Shown here in pieces: positions 53,186 through 62,733 of a stretch of DNA of 64,000 bases (within the stretch, counting starts at the first letter, position 1; each line of letters starts with the position of its first letter). The position numbers and the translations under genes were made by a program. The notes beneath the pieces were generated by a model. That model worked only from the letters and a program-made list of their open reading frames with translations. It ran no database searches and was not told the origin of the DNA. Origin of the DNA: Sphingobacteriales bacterium 50-39 (GTDB lineage Bacteria > Bacteroidota > Bacteroidia > Chitinophagales > Chitinophagaceae); NCBI GenBank assembly GCA_001898505.1, contig MKTZ01000014.1:215867-279866 (forward strand). Direction: 5' to 3'.

Positions 53186-55609
53186 ATGATCAAAAGCTAT
53201 CTGACGACTGCCTGGAGGTTCCTGCTAAAGAACAGAACATTCAGCTTTATCAACATCTTTGGTCTGACACTGGGTACCGTGTGTTGTATCTATATTTTGT
53301 TATATGTGTCGGATCAATATAGTTATGACAGACACCATAGGGATGGGAGAAATCTTTACCGTGTGACAGTCCGGTATAATATCAAGTCGAAGGGTACGAC
53401 TGAAAATGTTGCCACTACAGCTGCTTCTACGGCGCCCATGATAAAAAAAGATTTTGGAGAGGTGGTACAGTTCGCCCGGGTGCTGCCTTTTGCAGGCATC
53501 GAGCAGCAGCTGTTGCAGTATAAGGATAAGACCTTGTATGAGAAGGATGCGGTATACGTAGACTCCACCTTCTTCGATGTGTTCTCGTATCATTTCGTGC
53601 GAGGCAGTGCGGTGGATGTATTGAAGGAGCCATACTCCGTGGTATTGGACAGATCCATTTCTGACAAGCTGTTTGGGAAGGAAGACCCTATAGGGAAGAC
53701 TTTTTCGATGACCAATGCCGATGACGGGAAAATAAGCCTTACTGTCCGGGCCGTGGTGGATGAGTCCCTGGGGAGATCGCATCTGCATGCCACCATCTTC
53801 GTTACGATGAACAGCGGCAATTCAGGGAGCTATATGATGCATGAGAACAGCTGGACGCGCAATACGTATATATCTTCCTATATAAAGCTCCGGCCGGGTG
53901 TGGACCCGCACGCGTTTGAAAAGAAACTGCCTGCCTTTGTGGAACAGCATGTCGGCAGCGATCTGCGGAATGCCGGACTCACCATGAAACTGAACCTGCA
54001 GCCTATAACGGCGATCCATACTACTCCCGGATATTTGGGGATAGCGTTCGACAAGCCGGTAGACCCTTCATTCCTGAATATCCTGGTGCTGGTGGCCGTC
54101 CTGATACAGGTGATAGCCTGTATCAATTTTATGAACCTGTCTACCGCGCGGGCTTCTCGAAGAGCCAAGGAGGTAGGGGTGCGTAAGGTGATAGGGGCCA
54201 TGCGAGGCGATCTGGTGAGACAGTTCCTTGGGGAATCTCTTTTTATCACTTTGATCAGTGCGGCGCTTGCTATACCATTGTTGATTGCGGCGCTGCCCGT
54301 GCTGAATGAGATCACGCATACTGCCATTACCTTGTCTGCGCTCGATGGGAGGGCGATGCTGCTGCTCGCGGGGCTGGTCCTTTTCACGGGGGTATTGGCC
54401 GGAAGCTATCCCGCTTTTTATCTGTCGGCGTTCCGGGCCATCCGGGTGATCAAGGGAAATTTTGCCAGTCATATATCTGCATCGGGTATACGTCGCGGAC
54501 TGGTCGTATTCCAATTTGTTTTGTCCATCGTGCTTATTTCCGGGATCGTGGTCATCTACAGTCAGCTGAATTATATCAAGAACAAAGATCTGGGTTTTGA
54601 CAAGGAGCAGAAGCTGGTGTTCTCGATGTATTCACCGGAGGCGGTTGGGAGGCTGCCGGGTTTTATGAGCGACCTGCGGATGCTGCCCGAGGTGAAGGTC
54701 GTCAGCAATGCCAGTCAATATCTCAGCCGGCCGTATTATTTCAGCAATGGATTTTTCCTGGACGGGCAGAGGGAGTCGGATTCAAAGGGGGTGGAATATA
54801 TCATCACCGATCAGTTCTTTGTGCGTGCCAATGGGATACGCGTCATCAGGGGACGGGATTTTTGGACCACGGACTCATCCAAGGTATTGATCAATGAGTC
54901 TTATGCCCGGACGTTGGGACTCGATCCCATGCATGCCGTGGGTACTGTGCTGTACGACAAACAGCATCGCAGCGCCGAGATCGTGGGTGTCATGAAGGAC
55001 TTCAACTATGGCACCTTGCATAAGCAGATCAGCGGTTTTGTATTATGGAAGCGGGGACCGCATGACGATCCCTGGCCGAACATCACCGTCAATACCAATA
55101 CAGCCAATTACAAGGAGCTTTTGGGGAAGATAGAGGCACTCTGGCATAAGGATGTGCCGGGCGTTCCTTTTACCTATTCTTTTTTGGATGAGATGGTGCA
55201 ACAGCAATACCAGACCGAAATTTCCATGTCCTATATCATCGACCTGTTCACCCTGATGGCCGTTGTCATATCCGGATTGGGGCTGTTCGGGCTGGCTGCG
55301 TTCAATGCCGAGCAGCGGAGCAAGGAGATAGGCATCCGGAAGGTGTTGGGGGCCAGTGTGGGGAGCATCGTGCAATTGTTGTCGAGGGATTTTGGACGGC
55401 TCGTGCTGGTGGCGTTTGTCATTGCCATACCCATTGCCTGGTGGGCGATGGCCAGGTGGCTGGACGGGTTTGCCTACCGGACGACCATTCAGTGGTGGAT
55501 GTTTGCCCTGGCGGGGTTGTTGTCCGTGGTGATAGCCGTGGTGACCGTGAGCTCGCAGGCGATCCGGGCGGCCGTGGTGAATCCCGTGAAGAGCCTGAAG
55601 ATGGAGTAG
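53186..55609 (+). CDS. FtsX-like/MacB-type ABC permease, double-domain (paralogue 3)
   Basis: An 807-aa permease like paralogues 1 and 2. The entry helix IKSYLTTAWRFLLKNRTFSF precedes the first membrane helix, then SDQYSYDRHHRDGRNLYRV. Central bundle (about 290-410) has ASRRAKEVGVRKVIGAMRGD; C-terminal bundle (about 685-790) has SKEIGIRKVLGASVG and ends VNPVKSLKME. It is divergent from the PKD adhesin. Its upstream region shares ordered motifs with that of paralogue 2, pointing to common regulation and a duplication that carried the promoter along. Confidence 0.88.
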   Translation: MIKSYLTTAWRFLLKNRTFSFINIFGLTLGTVCCIYILLYVSDQYSYDRHHRDGRNLYRVTVRYNIKSKGTTENVATTAASTAPMIKKDFGEVVQFARVLPFAGIEQQLLQYKDKTLYEKDAVYVDSTFFDVFSYHFVRGSAVDVLKEPYSVVLDRSISDKLFGKEDPIGKTFSMTNADDGKISLTVRAVVDESLGRSHLHATIFVTMNSGNSGSYMMHENSWTRNTYISSYIKLRPGVDPHAFEKKLPAFVEQHVGSDLRNAGLTMKLNLQPITAIHTTPGYLGIAFDKPVDPSFLNILVLVAVLIQVIACINFMNLSTARASRRAKEVGVRKVIGAMRGDLVRQFLGESLFITLISAALAIPLLIAALPVLNEITHTAITLSALDGRAMLLLAGLVLFTGVLAGSYPAFYLSAFRAIRVIKGNFASHISASGIRRGLVVFQFVLSIVLISGIVVIYSQLNYIKNKDLGFDKEQKLVFSMYSPEAVGRLPGFMSDLRMLPEVKVVSNASQYLSRPYYFSNGFFLDGQRESDSKGVEYIITDQFFVRANGIRVIRGRDFWTTDSSKVLINESYARTLGLDPMHAVGTVLYDKQHRSAEIVGVMKDFNYGTLHKQISGFVLWKRGPHDDPWPNITVNTNTANYKELLGKIEALWHKDVPGVPFTYSFLDEMVQQQYQTEISMSYIIDLFTLMAVVISGLGLFGLAAFNAEQRSKEIGIRKVLGASVGSIVQLLSRDFGRLVLVAFVIAIPIAWWAMARWLDGFAYRTTIQWWMFALAGLLSVVIAVVTVSSQAIRAAVVNPVKSLKME

Positions 55610-55649
55610 GTGACTTGAAATGCAGGGAAATGTTTATTATTTTGGCGGT

Positions 55650-55991
55650 ATGAGCAGGGCCAACGATGACATTAAATATCTCCATGCCGAAGCTGCCAAT
55701 CTGTTAAAGGAGAACAAGGAAGATGATTTTATCATCGCCTACCTACAGCAAAAAGGTGTCGAGAAGTATTATGCGGAAACGATCTTGGAGAATGTCAGGA
55801 ATGACAGGGATGACAGGAAGCAGTTCTACCAGCATCTGTTTGGAGGGCTCTTTGTGACATTAGCGGGAATCGTAATGACGATAATAGGTTTTGAAACCAC
55901 TGACGGGGGGCATATTTATCTGATCTGCGGCGGGGTAATTGTATATGGCGTCTACAACATCAGCCGGGCCTTTATAATATTTTGGAAATGA
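55650..55991 (+). CDS. Small two-helix membrane protein of unknown function
   Basis: A 113-aa protein. The first about 65 residues are charged and helical (AEAANLLKENKEDDFIIAYL, then GVEKYYAETILENVRNDRDD), resembling a short cytoplasmic helical hairpin. Two hydrophobic helices follow (about 68-86, FGGLFVTLAGIVMTIIGFE in part, and 92-110, IYLICGGVIVYGVYNI). I prefer ATG 55650; an ATG ten codons earlier is also open. It lies 40 bp after permease 3 in the same direction and may be co-transcribed. No family recognised. Confidence 0.65.
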   Translation: MSRANDDIKYLHAEAANLLKENKEDDFIIAYLQQKGVEKYYAETILENVRNDRDDRKQFYQHLFGGLFVTLAGIVMTIIGFETTDGGHIYLICGGVIVYGVYNISRAFIIFWK

Positions 55992-56001
55992 TCTATTGAT
56001 C

Positions 56002-56364
56002 TTAATAAAAAGTGAATTTAATTATCTGCCCTGTATTCTTTTTCTTCAAATATATCGTGTCGGCAAAGGCGTCTTTGTTGACGCTGTCACCTATATCGGC
56101 TACATTGGAAAACGTATTGTAGTGGTTGAACCATGACATTTCGGAGTTGAACCTGTATTCTACATTAGAGTTGTCTAATTTTACTATGTCTCTTTTGGCA
56201 GAACCCAGACGGACTATCTTACCTTTGAGGGCGCTGGATTTGAAGACATGGTCGTCCTTTTTATACGCGGCATTAAAAAGATGGTTGACATACAGCCAGA
56301 GGCCAGACCCCGCAAGGAGCAATACAATATAGACCATCTCCTTCCTTTTTAAATATATCCTCAT
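56002..56364 (-). CDS. Small single-helix membrane-anchored protein of unknown function
   Basis: A 120-aa protein. A basic N-terminus (RIYLKRKEM) and one hydrophobic helix (about 11-28, VYIVLLLAGSGLWLYV) anchor a soluble part of about 90 residues facing the periplasm. That part looks like beta-strands (KGKIVRLGSAKRDIVKLD, then EYRFNSEMSWFNHY and DTIYLKKKN), as in a small OB-like or DUF-type domain, but I recognise no family. Convergent with the preceding two-helix gene (10 bp), divergent from leuC (107 bp). Confidence 0.6.
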   Translation of the reverse strand: MRIYLKRKEMVYIVLLLAGSGLWLYVNHLFNAAYKKDDHVFKSSALKGKIVRLGSAKRDIVKLDNSNVEYRFNSEMSWFNHYNTFSNVADIGDSVNKDAFADTIYLKKKNTGQIIKFTFY

Positions 56365-56471
56365 ATGGCCTCCTAAATATAAGCCAGATCGTGCTTAGAA
56401 AAAATCCATAAAGAAACCTTACTATATGGAGATTTTTTAAGAAATTTGCAGCTTCTTTAAATTCTGGAAAA

Positions 56472-57875
56472 ATGAGTTCTTCACCTGCTACGTTATTTGA
56501 CAAAGTATGGGATTCCCATGTTGTCAGGAAGATCGCGGATGGGCCTGATGTATTGTTTATCGATCGTCATTTCATCCATGAAGTAACCAGCCCAGTGGCT
56601 TTTCTCGGTCTGGAAACCCGGGGTCTGAAAGTGATGTTCCCCCAAAAGACATTTGCCACGGCAGATCATAATACCCCTACCATCAACCAGCACTTGCCCG
56701 TGCAGGACCCCTTGTCTGCCAATCAGTTGCGTGCGCTGGAACAAAATGCCGGGAAATATGGCATCTCCCACTGGGGGCTGGGCAATCCCAAGAACGGTAT
56801 CGTGCACGTCGTGGGCCCCGAGAATGGCATCACCCTGCCGGGTATGACCATCGTCTGTGGGGACTCCCATACCTCCACCCACGGGGCATTTGGGTGTATC
56901 GCCTTTGGTATCGGCACCTCCGAAGTGGAAATGGTGTTGTCCTCCCAGTGTATCATGCAGCCCAAGCCCAAGAAAATGCTTATCAGGGTGGATGGCAAAC
57001 TGGGCAAAGGGGTGACACCTAAAGATGTTGTCCTGTATATCATTTCCCGGCTGACCGCAGCCGGCGCTACCGGCTACTTTGTAGAATTTGCCGGCGAGGT
57101 ATTCGAGAATATGTCCATGGAGGGCCGTATGACCGTCTGTAACATGAGCATCGAGATGGGCGCCCGTGGTGGTATGATCGCTCCCGACGAGACGACCTTC
57201 AACTATATAAAGGGCAAGGACAAAGCTCCTACCGGCGCTGCCTGGGACAAGGCTCTGGCCTATTGGAAGACATTGAAAACGGACGCCGGCGCCAAATTCG
57301 ACGTAGAGAACCATTACAATGCAGCAGAAATCGAGCCTATGATCACCTATGGGACCAACCCCGGTATGGGCATCGGTATTACCAAGCATATACCGCTGGC
57401 GCAACAGGCCGGTGGAAGCAAGGCCACGTATGAGAAGGCGTTGGACTATATGGGCTTCCACGAAGACGACGCTATGCTGGGCAAAAAGGTGGACTATGTA
57501 TTCATCGGCAGCTGTACCAATGGACGTATTGAAGATTTCCGCGCCTTTGCCTCTATCGTAAAAGATCGCAAGAAGGCCGATCATGTCACCGCATGGATCG
57601 TACCCGGAAGTCATATCGTGGAGCAGCAGATCAAGGATGAAGGGATACTGGATATATTGACTGCCGCGGGATTCCAGCTGCGGCAGCCCGGATGTTCCGC
57701 TTGTCTGGCCATGAATGACGACAAGATCCCTGCCGGCAAGTATGCTGTCAGCACCAGCAACCGCAACTTCGAAGGAAGACAGGGACCTGGCGCAAGGACC
57801 CTGCTGGCGAGTCCGCTGGTAGCCGCAGCCGCGGCCGTCACGGGTGTGATCACCGACCCGAGAGAGCTGTTGTAG
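56472..57875 (+). CDS. leuC: 3-isopropylmalate/citramalate dehydratase, large subunit
   Basis: LeuC (467 aa) isomerises 2-isopropylmalate to 3-isopropylmalate, and also citramalate to 3-methylmalate, with LeuD. The Fe-S cluster ligands are C348 ([11 protein letters not shown]) and C408/C411 ([11 protein letters not shown]). Substrate and family motifs include [21 protein letters not shown] and [13 protein letters not shown]. It heads the tight cluster leuC-leuD-synthase-leuB. The 107-bp leader has an imperfect A/T hairpin and a four-codon frame without Leu codons, so I do not claim attenuation. LeuD follows after 53 bp. Confidence 0.97.
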   Translation: MSSSPATLFDKVWDSHVVRKIADGPDVLFIDRHFIHEVTSPVAFLGLETRGLKVMFPQKTFATADHNTPTINQHLPVQDPLSANQLRALEQNAGKYGISHWGLGNPKNGIVHVVGPENGITLPGMTIVCGDSHTSTHGAFGCIAFGIGTSEVEMVLSSQCIMQPKPKKMLIRVDGKLGKGVTPKDVVLYIISRLTAAGATGYFVEFAGEVFENMSMEGRMTVCNMSIEMGARGGMIAPDETTFNYIKGKDKAPTGAAWDKALAYWKTLKTDAGAKFDVENHYNAAEIEPMITYGTNPGMGIGITKHIPLAQQAGGSKATYEKALDYMGFHEDDAMLGKKVDYVFIGSCTNGRIEDFRAFASIVKDRKKADHVTAWIVPGSHIVEQQIKDEGILDILTAAGFQLRQPGCSACLAMNDDKIPAGKYAVSTSNRNFEGRQGPGARTLLASPLVAAAAAVTGVITDPRELL

Positions 57876-57928
57876 AGCGGGAACCGGCCGAAGGTCAGAC
57901 ATTATATTTCCAATCAAAGTAAATTATT

Positions 57929-58525
57929 ATGGCTTACGATAAATTCACTGTACTAAAGAGTTCCGCGGTCCCCATGCCCATCGAGAATGTGGACACCGAC
58001 CAGATCATCCCCGCCCGGTTCTTAAAAGCAACAGAGCGCAAAGGATTTGGCGATAATCTTTTCCGCGACTGGCGTTACAATTCGGACAATACGCCCAAAA
58101 AAGACTTCGTGCTGAACAACCCCATCTATTCCGGTGAGATACTGGTAGGCGGTAAGAACTTTGGCAGCGGCAGCAGCCGTGAGCACGCCGCATGGGCCAT
58201 TTATGACTATGGATTCCGCTGTGTGGTATCCAGCTTTTTTGCCGACATCTTTAAGAACAACTCCCTCAACATCGGTATCCTTCCTGTACAGGTAAGCCCT
58301 GCATTTTTAGATAAGATCTTTCGCGCCATCGAGTCCGATCCCAAAACGGAGCTGGAGGTGAACCTTCCTGATCAGACCATTACGATCCTTGCCACAGGCG
58401 AGAGCGAAAAGTTCGAGATCAACAGCTATAAAAAGCACAACCTGATGAATGGCTATGACGATATCGACTATTTGCAGGCCATGAAAGAGGATATCCGTGT
58501 CTATGCGGAGAAGAGCATCTACTAA
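57929..58525 (+). CDS. leuD: 3-isopropylmalate/citramalate dehydratase, small subunit
   Basis: LeuD (198 aa), the swivel subunit that completes the aconitase-like active site of LeuC. Motifs: ENVDTDQIIPARFLK near residue 20; the substrate loop GSGSSREHAAWAIYDYGF; and FKNNSLNIGILPV. The length is normal and no lesion is visible. Fifteen bp separate it from the synthase gene, implying one transcript. Confidence 0.96.
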   Translation: MAYDKFTVLKSSAVPMPIENVDTDQIIPARFLKATERKGFGDNLFRDWRYNSDNTPKKDFVLNNPIYSGEILVGGKNFGSGSSREHAAWAIYDYGFRCVVSSFFADIFKNNSLNIGILPVQVSPAFLDKIFRAIESDPKTELEVNLPDQTITILATGESEKFEINSYKKHNLMNGYDDIDYLQAMKEDIRVYAEKSIY

Positions 58526-58540
58526 TCTACCTATAACAAC

Positions 58541-60067
58541 ATGTCTCCAGCAGCCCCTCGCCATATTGAAATTATGGATACCACCCTTCGGGATGGTGAG
58601 CAGACCAGTGGCGTTTCTTTTTCGCCTTCGGAGAAACTGACGATAGCGCAGCTTTTACTGACCGAGCTGAATGTAGACAGGATCGAGATCGCATCGGCCC
58701 GCGTGTCGGAAGGAGAGCTGGCGGCCGTAAAGGCGATCACCAAATGGGCAAAGGCCAATGGGATACTGAACAGGATCGAGGTGCTCACATTTGTCGACGG
58801 GGATGTTTCCATCAAATGGATGCAGGAGGCGGGCGCCAGGGTCATGAACCTGTTGACCAAGGGTTCATTGAACCATTTGACACACCAGCTGAAAAAGAAG
58901 CCCGAGCAGCACTTCGAGGAAGTGGCGGCCGTCATTGCGCTGGGAAAGAAGAAAGGACTGGAATGCAATGTGTACCTCGAGGACTGGAGCAATGGTATGC
59001 GGCATTCGCGGGACTATGTCTTCCAATATTTGGATTTTTTGCAGCATCAGCCCATCCGGCGGATCATGCTGCCCGACACGTTAGGGGTACTCACCCCATC
59101 GGAGGTCGCAGAATATATTGCTGCTATTGTTCAACGCTATCCGAAATTGCATTTCGACTTCCACGCACATAATGATTACGACCTCGGTACGGCCAACGTC
59201 CTGGAAGGGGTAAAGGCGGGCGCGCACGGTATCCATCTTACCGTCAACGGCATGGGCGAACGGGCTGGTAATGCGCCGCTGGCAAGTGCAGTCGCAGTAT
59301 TGAATGATTTTCTGCCTTCTGTGCGGACGAATGTGAATGAGGCCTCTCTTTACCGCGTGAGCAAACTGGTGGAGACGTTCTCTGGCATCCGTATCCCGGC
59401 CAATAAGCCCGTGGTGGGAGAGAATGTGTTTACACAGACGGCAGGTATACATGCCGACGGGGATAAAAAGAATAAGCTCTATTTCAGCGATCTCATGCCC
59501 GAACGTTTTGGCCGTCAGCGGAAATATGCGCTGGGCAAGACCAGCGGGAAGGCCAATATCGAGAACAACCTGGCGCAGCTGGGCATCCAGCTGTCCGATC
59601 CGGACTTGAAACTGGTGACCCAGCGGATCATAGAATTAGGCGATCGGAAGGAAGTAGTGACGCAAGCCGACCTGCCCTATATCATTTCCGACATCCTGGA
59701 CAGCAAGGCAATACAAGAGAAGGTGCGGATAGATAACTATGTGCTCACGCATTCGAAGAGCCTTCGTCCATCCGTGACCGTGAAAATATCCATTAACGGA
59801 GAGGTGTTCGAAGAGCATGCACAGGGGGACGGACAGTACGATGCTTTTATGAATGCCCTGAAGAAGGTGTACAAGAAGCAAAAGCAGGAACTGCCGGCGC
59901 TGACGGATTATATGGTACGTATCCCGCCGGGTGGTAAGAGCGACGCTTTGTGCGAGACCGTGATCACCTGGAATGCCAATAACAGGGAATTTAAAACAAG
60001 GGGCCTTGACAGCGACCAGACGGTATCTGCCATCAAGGCGACACAAAAAATGTTGAACTTAATTTAA
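58541..60067 (+). CDS. cimA: Probable (R)-citramalate synthase (LeuA-like, LiCMS type)
   Basis: A 508-aa acyltransferase condensing acetyl-CoA with a 2-oxo acid. The TIM barrel (about 1-290) has R17-D18 in TLRDGEQT and the metal ligands in FDFHAHNDYDLG. A subdomain and a LeuA-dimer regulatory domain (about 370-500, GDGQYDAFMNAL) follow. The residues that select pyruvate in the Leptospira enzyme, L81, L104 and Y144, are matched by L82, L105 and Y145, with E147 for E146; 2-isopropylmalate synthases have polar residues at two of these. I therefore call citramalate synthase, entering isoleucine synthesis through LeuCD and LeuB. 2-isopropylmalate synthase is the alternative. Confidence 0.78.
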   Translation: MSPAAPRHIEIMDTTLRDGEQTSGVSFSPSEKLTIAQLLLTELNVDRIEIASARVSEGELAAVKAITKWAKANGILNRIEVLTFVDGDVSIKWMQEAGARVMNLLTKGSLNHLTHQLKKKPEQHFEEVAAVIALGKKKGLECNVYLEDWSNGMRHSRDYVFQYLDFLQHQPIRRIMLPDTLGVLTPSEVAEYIAAIVQRYPKLHFDFHAHNDYDLGTANVLEGVKAGAHGIHLTVNGMGERAGNAPLASAVAVLNDFLPSVRTNVNEASLYRVSKLVETFSGIRIPANKPVVGENVFTQTAGIHADGDKKNKLYFSDLMPERFGRQRKYALGKTSGKANIENNLAQLGIQLSDPDLKLVTQRIIELGDRKEVVTQADLPYIISDILDSKAIQEKVRIDNYVLTHSKSLRPSVTVKISINGEVFEEHAQGDGQYDAFMNALKKVYKKQKQELPALTDYMVRIPPGGKSDALCETVITWNANNREFKTRGLDSDQTVSAIKATQKMLNLI

Positions 60068-60083
60068 GACAAATACATTTCGA

Positions 60084-61157
60084 ATGGCAAACAAGCATAT
60101 CCTCATCGTTCCGGGCGACGGCATCGGACAGGAAGTAACGGCAGTCGGTAAAAAGGTTTTAGACAAGATTGCGGCAAAATTCGGGCACAACTTCACCTAT
60201 GACGAAGCGTTGATCGGGCATGTTGCCATCGAAGCCACGGGCGTACCCCTGCCTGACGAGAGCCTGGAGAAAATGCGTAAGTCCGATGCGGTGCTGTTTG
60301 GCGCCGTTGGTCATCCGAAGTACGATAACGACCCTTCCGCCAAGGTGCGCCCCGAGCAGGGATTGCTGAAGATGCGCAAGGAGCTTGGGCTGTATGCCAA
60401 TCTTCGCCCCATCAAACTATTCGATGAACTGCTGGGCGCCAGCAGCATAAAGCCTGAAATATTGAAGGGCGCCGATATCCTTTTTTTCCGCGAGTTGACA
60501 GGCGATATTTATTTTGGGGAGAAGGGACGTAAGAACAATGGGGATACCGCGTATGATATTGCGGAATACAGCAGATACGAAGTAGAACGCATAGCCCGCA
60601 AAGCCTTTGAGGCTGCCCGCACTCGTCGCAAGAAACTATGCTCCGTGGACAAGGCCAATGTCATCGAGACGTCCCGGCTTTGGAGGGAGGTGGTGCAGAA
60701 AGTAGCAAAAGACTATCCGGACGTGGAGGTCGAGCACCAGTTCGTAGATGCTACGGCTATGCTGCTGATAAAAGATCCTCGTAAATTTGATGTTGTAGTT
60801 ACCGCCAACCTTTTTGGCGACATCCTTACCGATGAGGCTTCGCAGATTGCGGGCTCCATGGGGATGCTGGCCTCCGCCAGTGTCGGTGACGGTACGGGTG
60901 TGTATGAGCCCATCCACGGCTCCGCGCATGATATTACGGGCAAGGGAGTAGCCAATCCCCTGGCTTCCATATTGTCGGCGGCGCTGCTGCTGGATATTTC
61001 CTTTGGCATGAAGGCTGAGTCCGAGGCTGTCATCAATGCCGTGGACAAGGTGCTGAAGGCCGGTTGGAGGACACGGGATATTGCGGATGCGACTACGCCC
61101 GCTGAAAAGATACTTGGCACGGAAGCCATCGGGGCGGAAGTGCTGAAACATATCTAA
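60084..61157 (+). CDS. leuB: 3-isopropylmalate/3-methylmalate dehydrogenase
   Basis: LeuB (357 aa), an NAD-dependent beta-decarboxylating dehydrogenase. Motifs: IVPGDGIGQEV; ELTGDIYFGEKGR; VDKANVIETSRLWREVV; ILTDEASQIAGSMGMLASAS; and the NAD-binding EPIHGSAHDITGKGVANP. It follows the synthase by 16 bp and completes the pathway. Together with a citramalate synthase it would also decarboxylate 3-methylmalate to 2-oxobutyrate. Its stop TAA (61155-61157) overlaps the stop TAG of the convergent TPR gene. Confidence 0.96.
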   Translation: MANKHILIVPGDGIGQEVTAVGKKVLDKIAAKFGHNFTYDEALIGHVAIEATGVPLPDESLEKMRKSDAVLFGAVGHPKYDNDPSAKVRPEQGLLKMRKELGLYANLRPIKLFDELLGASSIKPEILKGADILFFRELTGDIYFGEKGRKNNGDTAYDIAEYSRYEVERIARKAFEAARTRRKKLCSVDKANVIETSRLWREVVQKVAKDYPDVEVEHQFVDATAMLLIKDPRKFDVVVTANLFGDILTDEASQIAGSMGMLASASVGDGTGVYEPIHGSAHDITGKGVANPLASILSAALLLDISFGMKAESEAVINAVDKVLKAGWRTRDIADATTPAEKILGTEAIGAEVLKHI

Positions 61158-62347
61158 TTGCCGGACTCGCCAAAGATCAGCTCGTTGTCCAGGTGACCTT
61201 TACGGATGTCCCCAATGATACGCATCAGCAGGAGGTTGACCATAGGGAACCTTCTTACATTGCGATTCAGCGGGCTCTCCCCGATGAGGTATTGTTTGTA
61301 GCCTACAATGGCCAGCCATAGGTCGTCTGTTATTGGGATACCTGCCAATGAGGGCCAGAACTCCTGCCCATCCGGTGTGCAAACTTCCAGTATCTTCTTT
61401 CCGTCCGTGTCTGTCGTCTCTTCCCACTGGGCCAGGCCGGGCATGATCTCGGGCAGCCATCCTTGTATGCCAGCGACCAGGGGGCGCCCGGTCTTCTCAT
61501 CATAAGATGTTATCTCGAATCCATGCTGGTAGCCTTCTTTGACGTTTTTGAACTTGGCGTCCAGCTGTTTTCGCAGTTTGTCCAGGAAAGTGGCAGCCAT
61601 TTCACGTATGGTTTGCATATCCTTTTCGCTCAACAGGACTGCGGTGGGAGCGTCCTCTTTCGTTAGCTTTTTTTTGACGTATTGCAGGCTTTCCCTTGCC
61701 AGATCGTCTGTCGGGTCTAGCGTGAGCGCTTTTTCAAGATCTTTTAATGCCTCTTCATTCCTTTCCAATACGGCCAGTAAGATACCACGATAGCAATACG
61801 ATTCCTGGCGGTAGGGCTCGAGCCGGATGGATTCGCCGTAATCCTTTACCGCCAGCTCAATTTCTTTTTCCGGCAGGCCGGGCTCTTCTTCCAGCTTGTC
61901 ATGGATGGTCTTGCCTCTGTCGAACCAATAGTATTCCACAGTAGGGTCGATGCCGATGGCCATGGTATAGTCCTTTATGGCCTTGTCATATTCCTTCAAA
62001 GCATGCCATGCGTCCCCTCTTTTACTATAGCCGATGTCTTCATATGGTTCCAGCTGGAGGAATTTCGAAAGATCTTCGATGGCTTTATGGTAATCTTTTT
62101 CTTCAAGCCAGATTGCTCCCCGGCCGTAAAGGCTCCATGCGTCATCAGGGGCCATCGCCAGGACGTTGTTCAGGTCTTTCAATGCCTTGTCATAATCGCC
62201 CAGGAAATACCAGGCATCGGACCGATGGCGCCAGAGTTCGGGATCGTTGTGTTGAGTAAGGATGTTGTCGGGCAACAGATCGATGATCTGCTGGTATTGC
62301 TTTTGCTCTGCGAGTTCGGTGATGTGGTCGAGGATAGTAGCTTGCAT
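61154..62347 (-). CDS. TPR-repeat protein with uncharacterised C-terminal domain
   Basis: A 397-aa cytoplasmic protein (no signal). ATG at 62345-62347 is preferred because the first TPR helix begins there (ILDHITELAEQKQYQQIIDL). About six TPR units span residues 1-230 (for example WRHRSDAWYFLGDYDKALKD, SKRGDAWHALKEYDKAIKDY). The C-terminal about 140 residues have a different character (LAGIQGWLPEIMPGLAQWE, then DLWLAIVGYKQYLIGES) that I cannot assign. It is convergent with leuB, their stop codons overlapping by four bases. It probably serves as a protein-interaction scaffold. Confidence 0.8.
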   Translation of the reverse strand: MQATILDHITELAEQKQYQQIIDLLPDNILTQHNDPELWRHRSDAWYFLGDYDKALKDLNNVLAMAPDDAWSLYGRGAIWLEEKDYHKAIEDLSKFLQLEPYEDIGYSKRGDAWHALKEYDKAIKDYTMAIGIDPTVEYYWFDRGKTIHDKLEEEPGLPEKEIELAVKDYGESIRLEPYRQESYCYRGILLAVLERNEEALKDLEKALTLDPTDDLARESLQYVKKKLTKEDAPTAVLLSEKDMQTIREMAATFLDKLRKQLDAKFKNVKEGYQHGFEITSYDEKTGRPLVAGIQGWLPEIMPGLAQWEETTDTDGKKILEVCTPDGQEFWPSLAGIPITDDLWLAIVGYKQYLIGESPLNRNVRRFPMVNLLLMRIIGDIRKGHLDNELIFGESGN

Positions 62348-62409
62348 GCGGTTAGGGTTAGGAATGCTAAGAGCGGTAAATATAGGGAATTTGTCGCTCT
62401 CTACGGGCG

Positions 62410-62733
62410 TCATTCCTTCAACCAGTCTTTTCTGATAAATGTCTGCAACGGATCAACCTGCGTTCGCATGACGTCGTCCAGGGATTTTTTATTGGCCGTG
62501 TGATGGCGGATGGCCAGATCCAGGAGCAGCCCTATGGCAGGGCTTTTTTGGTAATAGGAAATGGAAGAGTCGGGATTACCGCCGAAGGGCCCTTCGGACC
62601 AAGTATCCTCGCTGGCTCGGCATCCAGGCCGGCATTTTATGGTCGAGGGTGGGGGCATCGAACTCTGTGCAGCGGAGGGAGACGTGAAATTTATGGGAGG
62701 AGGGGGGGCCATGATCAGTCTGGTGAAATTCAT
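62410..62733 (-). pseudogene. Remnant of an M61 glycyl-aminopeptidase gene, with frameshift and internal deletions
   Basis: Leftward from the ATG at 62733 the frame reads MNFTRLIMA, then falls out of register at a run of seven C. One reading frame over, it continues as HKFHVSLRCTEFDAPTLDHK and MPAWMPS, the M61 N-terminal domain (its usual next words are GYYQI). It returns to the first frame at about 62616 with ASEDTWSEGPFGG and SISYYQKSPAIGLLLDLAIR, then KKSLDDVMR, which belongs far downstream in M61 enzymes. The end, DPLQTFIRKDWLKE, looks like the normal C-terminus. So some 400 or more middle codons are missing in at least one deletion. The catalytic HExxH part is absent. Confidence 0.7.

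Noticed and set aside
56399..56440. A/T hairpin and a four-codon frame (MEIF) before leuC, possible attenuator
   Set aside because: The hairpin is imperfect, the short frame has no Leu, Ile or Val codon run, and no antiterminator pairing is visible.
56493..57917. A 474-codon open frame antisense to leuC
   Set aside because: It mirrors the codon bias of a conserved enzyme gene, shows no family motifs, and leuC itself has all Fe-S ligands and normal length.
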